This document shows, piece after piece, positions 47,122 to 56,399 of a stretch of 64,000 bases of DNA; the stretch's first letter is position 1; every line of letters begins with the position of its first letter. Under the pieces are notes generated by a model that worked only from the letters and a program-made list of their open reading frames with translations, did not search any database and had not been told where the DNA came from. A program made the position numbers and the translations under genes. Location of the stretch: contig JAQBZH010000002.1 in the NCBI GenBank assembly GCA_027622005.1, positions 67,001-131,000 on the forward strand, in the 5' to 3' direction. The stretch is from Bacteroidota bacterium. GTDB taxonomy: Bacteria > Bacteroidota > Rhodothermia > Rhodothermales > UBA10348.

Positions 47122-48168
47122 ATGCGTACAAAAATTCTAGGCTCTGTTCTCGTCGTTTTAACCGTCCTCGGCGGTATGCAATTATTTCAGAATATGACCA
47201 CAAGCAATCACTATGGTGATTCTGATGTCGACGTTGTCCGAACGGAAATCAAAGACATCAGAGGGATTGTAGCGAAGGTTCGTTTGAAACTGGACGGGGT
47301 GGACGCCATTCACGAGCAGGAAGGCGAAGTAATGATTGAAAAATCGTTTACGGTTAAAGCGGGTAGCAACCTCGTAGTTGATATCGTTCATTCGGACGTT
47401 GAAATTGTGACGGGAAGCGGCACTGAAGCGAGCGTGGTCGTTACGCTAAAATCATCCAATTTAGAGCGGGGCCGTACGCGATTTGAAGAGATGGAGTGGA
47501 ACGTTTATCAAGAAGGGGAAGCCTTGCTTGTAAAAGCCAAATCGCCCGGTAACAGTTGGTCGTTCAACGGGAACTGGAGCATTGATGTTTTGATTACGGT
47601 TCCATCTACCTTTAATGTTGATTTGAAGACCTCACATGGCGATGTGAATCTGGCTGATATCAACGGCCAAGTAAATATGCAAACCTCTCATGGTGACGTC
47701 GATTTCGGCGGTATCGAAGGAGATCATATTTCAATCAAATCATCTCATGGCGATATTTCCGGCAGCTCACTGAGCTCACCAAGGGTTGAAGTTGAAACGT
47801 CTCACGCAGACATTCAAATTGGCAAAGTGGACGCCAAAATTTTTAATGCGACCACATCACACGCCGATATTTCAATTGATAACGTAGTGGGGGCGGCTGA
47901 GATTTCGACGTCTCACGGAGACATTCGCGTTTTTCTGGCCGGAAATGAAGAAGCCAGACTTGCTACCGAACACGGTGACATTGACATTTCTATCAACGAG
48001 GACATGGGAGCTGATCTCGATTTTAAAGCCCCGGAAATCAATGTCGCAAAAGGCGTTAAGGTCAATGGTGAGAAACGGGAAAAAAGCGTTTCAGGCTCTA
48101 TTAATGGTGGCGGCGCTAGAATCTATGCCCGCACCACGCATGGCTCAATTGACATGAACAATCGATAA
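47122..48168 (+). CDS. DUF4097-like beta-solenoid protein
   Basis: Repeated [S/T]xH[G/A]D[I/V] units; start at MRTKILGSVLVVLTV. Confidence 0.75.
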   Translation: MRTKILGSVLVVLTVLGGMQLFQNMTTSNHYGDSDVDVVRTEIKDIRGIVAKVRLKLDGVDAIHEQEGEVMIEKSFTVKAGSNLVVDIVHSDVEIVTGSGTEASVVVTLKSSNLERGRTRFEEMEWNVYQEGEALLVKAKSPGNSWSFNGNWSIDVLITVPSTFNVDLKTSHGDVNLADINGQVNMQTSHGDVDFGGIEGDHISIKSSHGDISGSSLSSPRVEVETSHADIQIGKVDAKIFNATTSHADISIDNVVGAAEISTSHGDIRVFLAGNEEARLATEHGDIDISINEDMGADLDFKAPEINVAKGVKVNGEKREKSVSGSINGGGARIYARTTHGSIDMNNR

Positions 48169-48171
48169 GAG

Positions 48172-48207
48172 GTAGGAGGGCTGTTTCGTATGGGACGGCC
48201 CTCCTAC
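48172..48207. terminator. 10-bp hairpin between convergent genes, overlapping the 3' end of the 48204 CDS
   Basis: GTAGGAGGGC / GCCCTCCTAC. Confidence 0.55.
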
Positions 48208-48719
48208 AATCGTTTTTCAAAATACCGTAGCGCCGTGCCTCGGTAGGTTGATTGACCCCTTTCTTCAAAGCCGCATCTCAAGTAAAAATCTCCAGCTCCG
48301 TTAATCGAATTATAAGCGTCGAGACGGATGGCTCCGGCACCTTTCTCTCTCGAAACGGCGGTTGCAAACTCCAAGAGTCTCATCCCAATTCCAGCGTGTT
48401 GACGGGACGGCAAAACAGCCATGTCGGTCAAATACATGGCCACAGGAAAAGGTTCGAAGTAGGCTAGGTCTATTGCCCAGGGTTTTTTGTTCGACAGACG
48501 AAGCATGCCTAAGATGGCATCCTGTTCTTTTGCGATAAGAATAGTTGAACTGTCAATGCTTTTTTCAACAGAAGAAAGATTGTCTGTAGCCGGCCAATGC
48601 CCGGCCCCAAATCGATCGTGGAAATCGTCAAAGACAGCCCTTTTCAGGAACACTAATTCCAGTGCGTCAGACATGACGGCTGTAGAAAGTGTTAGCCTGG
48701 AAGTTAGTTCGGCTGTCAC
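48204..48719 (-). CDS. GNAT family N-acetyltransferase
   Basis: MAVLPSRQHAGIGMRLLEFATAVSREKGAGAIRLDAYNSINGAGDFYLRCGFEERG. Confidence 0.85.
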   Translation of the reverse strand: MTAELTSRLTLSTAVMSDALELVFLKRAVFDDFHDRFGAGHWPATDNLSSVEKSIDSSTILIAKEQDAILGMLRLSNKKPWAIDLAYFEPFPVAMYLTDMAVLPSRQHAGIGMRLLEFATAVSREKGAGAIRLDAYNSINGAGDFYLRCGFEERGQSTYRGTALRYFEKRL

Positions 48720-49102
48720 GGGCTTTGGATGATGACGGGTTGGTATTCCATATACACAAAGGCACCTTTGTGGCTGGCCTCAAAGTCGATTACCGGTTTG
48801 AATCCCAAGGAAAGGTACAGCGCCGTTGCTCGACTATTTTCAGGATCAACAAGGATCCTAGCCAAATGGTGTCGTCCCTCTGGCTTGAGTATGATTTGTC
48901 CATATCCGACCACGTGCTCACTTGATGTGACCGTCCAGGATTGTGCAGAGTCCCATATAATCTGTTGGGGAAGAGATGCACGATCAATTGGAAAGGGAAC
49001 GACGCCCCCGGACCACAAATCGCATTCCTCTTGATTTGTTACCCAGGTTGAGATTACGGGTAGGTCCGTTAAAATGGAGGAGCGAATAAGGGCTGAATGC
49101 AT
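48716..49102 (-). CDS. GNAT-like protein apparently lacking the acetyl-CoA-binding loop
   Basis: LARILVDPENSRATALYLSLGFKPV; ATGA overlap with 48204..48719. Confidence 0.65.
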   Translation of the reverse strand: MHSALIRSSILTDLPVISTWVTNQEECDLWSGGVVPFPIDRASLPQQIIWDSAQSWTVTSSEHVVGYGQIILKPEGRHHLARILVDPENSRATALYLSLGFKPVIDFEASHKGAFVYMEYQPVIIQSP

Positions 49103-49159
49103 CGATGATGTTGGTCAAGGGTCTCTTTGCTAGACATTATCAAATAGGAGAGAGGCTTC

Positions 49160-49870
49160 CTATGGGAGTCTCCTCCATGCCGAGTAGAGATACTCTTGCT
49201 GAACTCCGTTTGGGGTGATATGCGTTTCGACTTTAGATTCCAGGAGCAAAAACGAGTGCGAAAAAATGCGCTCCAAGCTGGCCATTGAATGCCTATTTAC
49301 GCGGAGACCAGAGCAGGTGGGTGGCGCGTTCTTTGTGAAAACTCCCAAAATGAACACGGCGTTTGGCAGTAATGACTTAGCTAACCGCTGCAAGTACATA
49401 TCTATTTCCTTTTCAAACATGAAATGAAAAGCCGCTCGGTCGTGCCAGATTTTGACAGGCATTAAAAAGAGGTTCGGATCAAGAATATCTGCACAATTAA
49501 AATTGACCTCGAATGCTTTGGCCCCCAATCGATACACGGTTTCGTCTAGGGCTCGTTGGGAAAGATCAACAATAGTTACGTTTGAATAAAAATGACGAAG
49601 CAAATCGTCGACCAACGTAGAAGAGCCGCCACCTACATCTAAGACCGCACATTTCTCAGAATCCGAATATTTGAGAATCCAATTGAGCGAGGTTTGTAAA
49701 ACCGGGGCGTACCATCCTACTTGGTCATGGCGGTATTTCCCGTAAATGACATCCCAATGACTTGAATTTGAAGATCGTTCCATCGCGTGGGCCTTATCGA
49801 TAGGTGTTACGGACGTGCCATCACCAATTAACGCACCAATTTCTTCGGATGAGGTTTTCGGTTTGGGCAT
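49160..49870 (-). CDS. Class I SAM-dependent methyltransferase
   Basis: WDVIYGKYRHDQVGWYAP; AVLDVGGGSSTLVDDLL; VTIVDLSQRALD. Confidence 0.88.
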   Translation of the reverse strand: MPKPKTSSEEIGALIGDGTSVTPIDKAHAMERSSNSSHWDVIYGKYRHDQVGWYAPVLQTSLNWILKYSDSEKCAVLDVGGGSSTLVDDLLRHFYSNVTIVDLSQRALDETVYRLGAKAFEVNFNCADILDPNLFLMPVKIWHDRAAFHFMFEKEIDMYLQRLAKSLLPNAVFILGVFTKNAPPTCSGLRVNRHSMASLERIFSHSFLLLESKVETHITPNGVQQEYLYSAWRRLP

Positions 49871-49887
49871 TGGTTACACCCGGCTAG

Positions 49888-50265
49888 TTAAATTTGATAT
49901 CCGGCATCTTTCAGGGCGATTTCTGCGCGTTGCAAATCAACCTGCTTGACAAGAATATAGTCCGTATCAAAAGTGGAGATCGGAAAAATACTGATTTCGG
50001 CGGCGGCCAATGCCCCTGAAAGTCGGGCCACGATACCCGTCAAATTAAAATCAAGGGGTCCTTCCACCATAAAACAAGACCAATTTTCTTCTGTTTTGGC
50101 TTGAAGGATAGGAATCGAGGAGCGACACACGATGGACAACTCTTCTTTGGTACGACCCACAAAAAAAATGGAAGATCCTAAAACTGTAGGCGGGATCGAC
50201 CTGCTTGGATCAAGCCGGTGAATGGAAAACGTCTCGCTTAGTAACCGTAATCGTAATTCGTTCAT
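49888..50265 (-). CDS. Standalone ACT-domain protein
   Basis: ELSIVCRSSIP...WSCFMVEGPLDFNLTGIVARLSGALAAAEISIFPISTFDTDYILV. Confidence 0.85.
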   Translation of the reverse strand: MNELRLRLLSETFSIHRLDPSRSIPPTVLGSSIFFVGRTKEELSIVCRSSIPILQAKTEENWSCFMVEGPLDFNLTGIVARLSGALAAAEISIFPISTFDTDYILVKQVDLQRAEIALKDAGYQI

Positions 50266-50270
50266 TCGTG

Positions 50271-51341
50271 CTATTTAATTGTGCGACCCTTCCATTCAAT
50301 ACGGCCACGACTTCGCGTAAAGATCGAGTCAATCCCGATTAAAATTGTCAGAAGATAAGAGAATGGAGTCAGTAGCGTCACGATAAAAGAGTGATTCGTG
50401 GATTGATCGGTTATCCACTTCAAGGCATAGATCGAAAACAAAAACCAAATGTTAAAGAACGGAGCCGCCACAAAAATGAGGAAGTAAATAAGTAAGGTGA
50501 TGGAGGAAATCCAGGTAGATGAGCCGAGCGCAGCCGCCGAGTTCTTTCGAAATCCCTTCCAAGCTTCGCCAAAGCTGGAATACATGTAAACGGCCAGTTC
50601 GGAGCGAACATCATCTAGTAGTGGAATTAAACCTCGCTTGTGCAAATACCTCCCAATCATCACGTCTTCCAACACTTCATTTTTGGCAAACACGTGAGGC
50701 TCAAGCCGACGATAATCCTTCGTTTCGATCATCCAACATTGCCCGTTGACCGCGGATAGTTGATGGAAGGGCATATGTTTTCCGAGCCACCACGGTATGC
50801 AAGCCAGAATGAGATTGCCCACCATAGTCACAATGAGCTGACCGCGCCCTTTCAAGAGGGTCATTCCGGTGAGGATTGTACTAGTGGGCCGCGTCTCAAA
50901 ACGACGACACATCCTCTGAAGGGCTTCTGGGCTCTGAAATTCCGTGTCCGCGTCTATAAACAACAATACTTTTCCGGAAGCTTTGAGGGAGAGTTGGTAG
51001 CAAGCGTGAACTTTACCGACCCAGCCCTCTGGCAGTGCAGTTCCGCGCAATCCTGATACTCTTTCGTTTTCTGAAGCAGAAATAATAGACCAGGTATCGT
51101 CCGAGGAAAGGTCATCATAGACAATTAATTCCGCATTGGGATGATCTTGCAGATTGAACGACTGGATGAGCCGGGGCAAATGGTGCTCTTCGTTTCTGGC
51201 CGGTACCAGAACCGAAATTTTAGGAAGAGGCCCGGCCGCGTATGGTTTACTCTTTGCGTGTCTAAAGCGCATCAAGTTTCCAATCGCATTAACAATAAGC
51301 GCCCCATGGATGGCCGCTAGGACCCACAAAAAGACATTCAT
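50271..51341 (-). CDS. Family 2 glycosyltransferase (CrtQ/HpnB-like)
   Basis: ISVLVPARNEEHHLPRLIQS; LPEGWVGKVHACYQL; LLFIDADTEF. Confidence 0.88.
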   Translation of the reverse strand: MNVFLWVLAAIHGALIVNAIGNLMRFRHAKSKPYAAGPLPKISVLVPARNEEHHLPRLIQSFNLQDHPNAELIVYDDLSSDDTWSIISASENERVSGLRGTALPEGWVGKVHACYQLSLKASGKVLLFIDADTEFQSPEALQRMCRRFETRPTSTILTGMTLLKGRGQLIVTMVGNLILACIPWWLGKHMPFHQLSAVNGQCWMIETKDYRRLEPHVFAKNEVLEDVMIGRYLHKRGLIPLLDDVRSELAVYMYSSFGEAWKGFRKNSAAALGSSTWISSITLLIYFLIFVAAPFFNIWFLFSIYALKWITDQSTNHSFIVTLLTPFSYLLTILIGIDSIFTRSRGRIEWKGRTIK

Positions 51342-51390
51342 GGAATCAATGAGTGCAAAAAAGACTCAAATAAACTCAGGTGCAAAGAAA

Positions 51391-52821
51391 TTAGTGCTCA
51401 CGTGGTTGAAATGCCTTTATAACCTCTCTGGTTAAATCCCACTGGCTGAATCCTTGTCGCCCAAAATCCAATCCTCGCCGGACTATTACAAGATCGTACG
51501 ACGGGACAACAACGATAAACTGGCCCCGATTACCGTTGGTTGAATAGGCGTCTTTTGGAACGTCCACTCGACTGTCTGGGACCAACCACCACTGTCCTCC
51601 GTAGGCATTTCCGGAATCCGACGTAGAAGGGGCGGGGGTCCGAACGAAATCAATCCATTCTTCGGAAATCAGCTGTTCACCGTCCCAAACGCCGTTGTTG
51701 AGGTACAACTGACCAAATCGGGCTAAGTCCCGAGCGTTGGTATACACTTGGCTGCTAAAGATAAAATCCCCAAATCGATCGACCCCAACCATCGTGTCGC
51801 GCATGCCGATTTTATCAAAAAGCCGGGTTCTGGGGAATTCCAGATAGGCTTTGTCGTTATTTACTGCTTGTTTCATGGCCCAAACGGCCAAAATGGTATC
51901 ATAATTTTCGTAGTCCCAGTGGGTGCCCGGCTCTCGGATCAGACCGCGATTTCTAGCCCCCTCAGACGAACTTGCACCCGCCCAATAAGCAAGACCCGAA
52001 CCAGTGGCATATTCCAGTCCGTTATCAACAGGGTAAAGCCCGCTCGACATGTTCAATACATGCCTCAATGTTATCTGATCGCGCGGGTCCGAGTGTTGGC
52101 CGTTCAAAACGGGTAACCACTTGATGTCAAGAGGAGCGTCTAGGGCCATTTTTCCTTCATCAACCAACATCCCAACCAGCGTTACAAAAATGCTCTTTGC
52201 TGTCGACCAGGTGCGGGTTTTGGTGCTCATCTCGACGCCTTCAGCATATTTTTCTACTACAATTTGGCCTTTATGTAGCACGATGAGGCTCAACGTGTTT
52301 TGACGATCGGCCGGTCGATCAAAAGCCCATTCCGACGCCCTGGCTAGCGCCTCGCCGTCAATTCCTTCAAAGTCTGGCCCGGCGGGAAGGAGGTCGCCGT
52401 TCGGCCACGGTATACTGTTGGGGTCATCTGAGCGCTCCGGGAGATCCAGAATAGGAAGGGAAGCAATATGAGACGCGTCTTGATCGGGAGCCAACATGAC
52501 GCACCCTAAACCTTGTCTATATACGGCGCGCATCGTAGGAAGACTGTCACCTCCACCAATCGAAACCATCTTCAACTCGTTGTCTACCAAGTAACTACGA
52601 TCGGAAACAACGCCTGGTTTACCTCGGACATAGGCCCACTCCTGAGATTCAATTTGATCCATCGAACGTTCGGAAGTAAACAGTCCATTACACGTTAAAA
52701 ACGTTTGAACGCCTCTCCAAACGATGGCGCTGTCGTAAGACCAATAGTCAAAATTATTTGCCTGTTGCCCCCGTACGGATAGGCAAGGCAAAATAAGAAG
52801 TATGAACAGGCGCGTTTTCAT
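51391..52821 (-). CDS. Secreted serine hydrolase (class C beta-lactamase fold)
   Basis: TRTWSTAKSIFVTLVGMLVDEGK (SxxK); YENYDTIL; signal peptide. Confidence 0.88.
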   Translation of the reverse strand: MKTRLFILLILPCLSVRGQQANNFDYWSYDSAIVWRGVQTFLTCNGLFTSERSMDQIESQEWAYVRGKPGVVSDRSYLVDNELKMVSIGGGDSLPTMRAVYRQGLGCVMLAPDQDASHIASLPILDLPERSDDPNSIPWPNGDLLPAGPDFEGIDGEALARASEWAFDRPADRQNTLSLIVLHKGQIVVEKYAEGVEMSTKTRTWSTAKSIFVTLVGMLVDEGKMALDAPLDIKWLPVLNGQHSDPRDQITLRHVLNMSSGLYPVDNGLEYATGSGLAYWAGASSSEGARNRGLIREPGTHWDYENYDTILAVWAMKQAVNNDKAYLEFPRTRLFDKIGMRDTMVGVDRFGDFIFSSQVYTNARDLARFGQLYLNNGVWDGEQLISEEWIDFVRTPAPSTSDSGNAYGGQWWLVPDSRVDVPKDAYSTNGNRGQFIVVVPSYDLVIVRRGLDFGRQGFSQWDLTREVIKAFQPREH

Positions 52822-52865
52822 GTAGTCAATCGTATGTTGTACGGCGCTAAATAAACAATCTTTTT

Positions 52866-53417
52866 ATGAAAGTCTCTGCATGTCTCCTTGTTTTGTTGTC
52901 GACCCTTTCCATAGGGTTCGTCTCTACGGTTCCGCCTTTTTCGGGAACAGATAAAGTCATCTATTTAGTGCGTCATGGAGAAACTTGCACTGAGCAAGGT
53001 TCAGATGCTCATCTTTCGGCATATGGGAAGGCCCGCGCTGCAGCCCTGGCTCGTGTTCTGATGGATGTGGACGTCCAGGAGATTTTTTCAACGACGTTCA
53101 ACCGGACCTTGGAAACAGCGACTCCGACTTCCGAATTGAAAGCAATTTCCATCACCCAAATTTCGCCTCAGTCCGGATTTCTCGAAGAACTGGCTTCGAA
53201 AATCAGAGAATCCGGTTCTGAACGCATTTTGGTTTCGGGCCACAGCAATACGACCCCACCGCTCGTTAATCTGCTCTTAGGCACGGAATTGGCGAATTTA
53301 ACCGAGTTTGAGTTTGATCGGCTCTATGTAGTAACGCTGAATGATTCTGGGACGGGGTCGCTATCTGTTCTTCGGTATGGCGACGAATCGGGTAAACCGA
53401 CTCCTTGTTCGCCTTAA
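52866..53417 (+). CDS. Secreted histidine phosphatase family protein
   Basis: VIYLVRHGETC; STTFNRTLETA; ILVSGHSNTTP. Confidence 0.9.
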   Translation: MKVSACLLVLLSTLSIGFVSTVPPFSGTDKVIYLVRHGETCTEQGSDAHLSAYGKARAAALARVLMDVDVQEIFSTTFNRTLETATPTSELKAISITQISPQSGFLEELASKIRESGSERILVSGHSNTTPPLVNLLLGTELANLTEFEFDRLYVVTLNDSGTGSLSVLRYGDESGKPTPCSP

Positions 53418-53502
53418 TTGCGACAAGTCGTCCTCCAGCCAGACTAACCCTTCCACTTCACGAAGCTCCATCAAACCGATGCTAGGAAGCGTGAATTTTA
53501 TC

Positions 53503-54606
53503 CTATTCATGCGCCGGGATAGGGCGCCCCAACTGCTTGAGCATGGTTAGGTGCGATTTTATGGAAGTAAGTAGAGTCGGATGATAGTTGTAGGGGACAT
53601 TGTGCCGCACGGCAATCTCCCTTACGATAGGGCTCAGTTTTGGATAATGGATACTACAGGTCTGCGGGAATAGATGATGCTCAATCTGGTAATTGAGACC
53701 GCCTACGTACCAAGTCAATAAATGATTATTCCGGGCAAAATTGGCGGTAGTTCGCATTTCGTGGATTAGCCATGAGCTTTCCATATCGCCATTTTCATCA
53801 GGTGCTAGATATTCGGGTCCTTCAACTACGTGAGCCAATTGAAAAATGACCCCCAAAATAAGACCAGCCGTCATGTGCATCGTTAGAAAACCGATCACAA
53901 ATTGGCCCAGCGTTATATCTAATAGCCATAACGGAAGAATGACCTGGTAAGAAATAGCGACGGCCTTGGTTACGAAAAGCTTGAAAATCTCAATGGGTGG
54001 GTGCTTCTTGTCTTTGTACGGGCCGATGTCTTTTTTCAAAAATTGTTGGAAGTCCTTGGCGAACAACCAGTTGATCGTGGCCAGACTGTAGGCAGGGAAC
54101 GCGAAGAAATGCTGGAATCGGTGAAAGGGGTATCGCGGCGCTTCCGGGGAAAGGCGAACGATTGGAGACACCGTTAGGTCTTCGTCAATGCCCGTGATGT
54201 TGGTGTATGTATGATGGATCACATTATGGGTAATCTTCCACATATAACCGTTCGCACCAATCAAATCGAAAAAATAGCCGAGAATGGTGTTGACCGTAGA
54301 ATTGGAAGAATAGGCCCCATGCAAGGCATCGTGCGAAACGCTAAATCCCATTCCCGCCGCCCCAATTCCCATTATCAGCGCCAAAAACCACATTTGCATT
54401 AGGCTCAGGCCGCCCCACATGATCAACCCATAAGGCGCAAAAAACAGGAGCATAATACCAACTGTTTTAAACATCATGGCGGTGTTAGCGTGCCTTGAAA
54501 GGTTGTTATCAATAAAATATTGATTGACCTCAGCTTTGACTTCTTTGACGAAAGAAGCGCCGTCACGCGAGGAAAACTTAATTTTTGTTTCTGTCATTGG
54601 GATCAA
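53503..54606 (-). CDS. Membrane fatty acid desaturase (acyl-lipid front-end type)
   Basis: His boxes HDALHG, HNVIHH, QIEHHLFP. Confidence 0.92.
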   Translation of the reverse strand: MIPMTETKIKFSSRDGASFVKEVKAEVNQYFIDNNLSRHANTAMMFKTVGIMLLFFAPYGLIMWGGLSLMQMWFLALIMGIGAAGMGFSVSHDALHGAYSSNSTVNTILGYFFDLIGANGYMWKITHNVIHHTYTNITGIDEDLTVSPIVRLSPEAPRYPFHRFQHFFAFPAYSLATINWLFAKDFQQFLKKDIGPYKDKKHPPIEIFKLFVTKAVAISYQVILPLWLLDITLGQFVIGFLTMHMTAGLILGVIFQLAHVVEGPEYLAPDENGDMESSWLIHEMRTTANFARNNHLLTWYVGGLNYQIEHHLFPQTCSIHYPKLSPIVREIAVRHNVPYNYHPTLLTSIKSHLTMLKQLGRPIPAHE

Positions 54607-54681
54607 GTGGGCTTGTCGATATCCTCAAAATAGTTCGAAAAAAGGGAAAATGTTCGATGTCAAAGTTTTGAAGTCGAATTT

Positions 54682-55215
54682 TCAGTTTCCTTCCTTCAAC
54701 TTTTTGATTTGACCCGCCACGTTTCGAAGGAGGTCGTTGGGAATAGGCACCGTCAGGTTGTATTGGGTAACTTTCCACACGCCATCGATTTTGATAAGCG
54801 CGCCCGATCCTCTGCATTCCCCAAAACCTTCATTGTCAAGGCGCTCGTCAAACCAGGCTGAGTTTCCATCCGGGGAAAGGTAAACGTGTCGTTCTGTGGG
54901 GACATAGATCCATCCCCTTCCTCGGTCGAACGAAGGCTTGGCATAGCCTTTAAATTCCTCGATCGTCCATCTTTCCATGGCATCCGTTCCTAGAAAGATT
55001 GCATCAGGGGTGTACAGGTCGAAATACCCATCAAAATCAGCTTCGGCTGCTAGTCTGTGGATATTGTCCAGCACCTTGTTTACCTCCGCTTCATTGGATT
55101 GCCCAAGAGAGGGCAAAGCTGCAAGGGCAAAAAGGGCACAAAGGAGAAGGTATTTCATAATAATAAATAACTGCAATTCGGGGTGATTAAAGGTGGTGCA
55201 GTTCGATGGAACCAT
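54682..55215 (-). CDS. Secreted NTF2/SnoaL-like protein
   Basis: Signal peptide; LAAEADFDGYFDLYTPDAIFLGTDAMERWTIEEFKGYAKP. Confidence 0.85.
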   Translation of the reverse strand: MVPSNCTTFNHPELQLFIIMKYLLLCALFALAALPSLGQSNEAEVNKVLDNIHRLAAEADFDGYFDLYTPDAIFLGTDAMERWTIEEFKGYAKPSFDRGRGWIYVPTERHVYLSPDGNSAWFDERLDNEGFGECRGSGALIKIDGVWKVTQYNLTVPIPNDLLRNVAGQIKKLKEGN

Positions 55216-55224
55216 TAAATAAGA

Positions 55225-56133
55225 CTATTGCATTTTGGCGAGGTCAAATTCGGCCGCAATAAAGCCGAACGAAGCCCAAGAAGGACCCGTCACAATGGAT
55301 TCAAACTTTTGTTTGGCGGTTGAAATATCACCATTATAGTAGTACCAATTTGCAATCCCATACAAAACGGCATCGTTAGCCGGACCTTCGCCGCTTAGAT
55401 CGGACTCTTCTTTTTCACCTTTGTAAAATAGGTCTAGCTGATGATAAGCGAAGTTTTCGATGATGTTCATTTCGATTGAAATATCATTCAAAACGGCGCT
55501 GGCTTCGGATTCATGACCCAAACGCCGATGAATCATATATAACCAGTGGGTGGCAGATACTACGTTATCAGCATTCGTTGACGTTGCCAAACAATTATTA
55601 AATCCTCGAAGGGCGTTTTCTAAATCGTTTTTGAGATAATACGCGAGACCAAGATGGTACCAAATATTGCCATGTAACGTGCTTACGGGAGTGTTCTGTG
55701 CATTCGGCATCCCATCCGGTTCAATTTGGTCTGAAGATCCCTCAACCAATCGAGCAGCTGTTTCAAAGTCCCCGATCGCCTCGTCAATTTTCCGAATCGT
55801 GATATATCGGTGGCCCCGATGTCGATACAGTCTTGCGTCCGTCGGGAAGCGCTCAATTGCGCGGGTATAAATGGAAATGGATTCATTATAGCGTCCGATA
55901 TAGGCTGTAAAACGCCCAAACCAGATTACATTTTCAATATCCGTTGAATCGGCTTCAAATGCCGTCTTTTTCTCTTCATATCGAGCCATTAGCTCAGCAG
56001 AAGGTTCTGCCGAAAACAATGGTTGCCCGCTAAAAGAAATGGCTTCTGGTACCATTTCTTGAACTTTCGGCTTTTCCGAAGTGCATGCAGTCAGGAATAG
56101 ACCGCCTATAAAGAGGGCGAAAAACGCGCGCAT
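55225..56133 (-). CDS. TPR-repeat lipoprotein
   Basis: LFLTACTSE lipobox; YNESISIYTRAIERFPTDARLYRHRGHRYITIRKIDEAIGDFETA. Confidence 0.85.
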   Translation of the reverse strand: MRAFFALFIGGLFLTACTSEKPKVQEMVPEAISFSGQPLFSAEPSAELMARYEEKKTAFEADSTDIENVIWFGRFTAYIGRYNESISIYTRAIERFPTDARLYRHRGHRYITIRKIDEAIGDFETAARLVEGSSDQIEPDGMPNAQNTPVSTLHGNIWYHLGLAYYLKNDLENALRGFNNCLATSTNADNVVSATHWLYMIHRRLGHESEASAVLNDISIEMNIIENFAYHQLDLFYKGEKEESDLSGEGPANDAVLYGIANWYYYNGDISTAKQKFESIVTGPSWASFGFIAAEFDLAKMQ

Positions 56134-56399
56134 GAGTTTATCCAGCCAAATTGAAAAGAAGATTTTCGATCATTCCGAAAGCATTTCCAAACGGTTCTTA
56201 TACGCTACTTACATTCTTTGCGTTGATGCATTCAAAATCACTTCGGACTATGGTAGTGTTTTCGGTCAGGTCGGTCAAGATGTGTAATTAAAAACGGTCC
56301 AAGTTGAAGACTTGTAGTTGATCATTGCCTCAATGAGTGTGTTTTTACCACGAAAAGTCCATACTTTTGTGACAAATTGGACTGGAATTCAAGGGCGCT

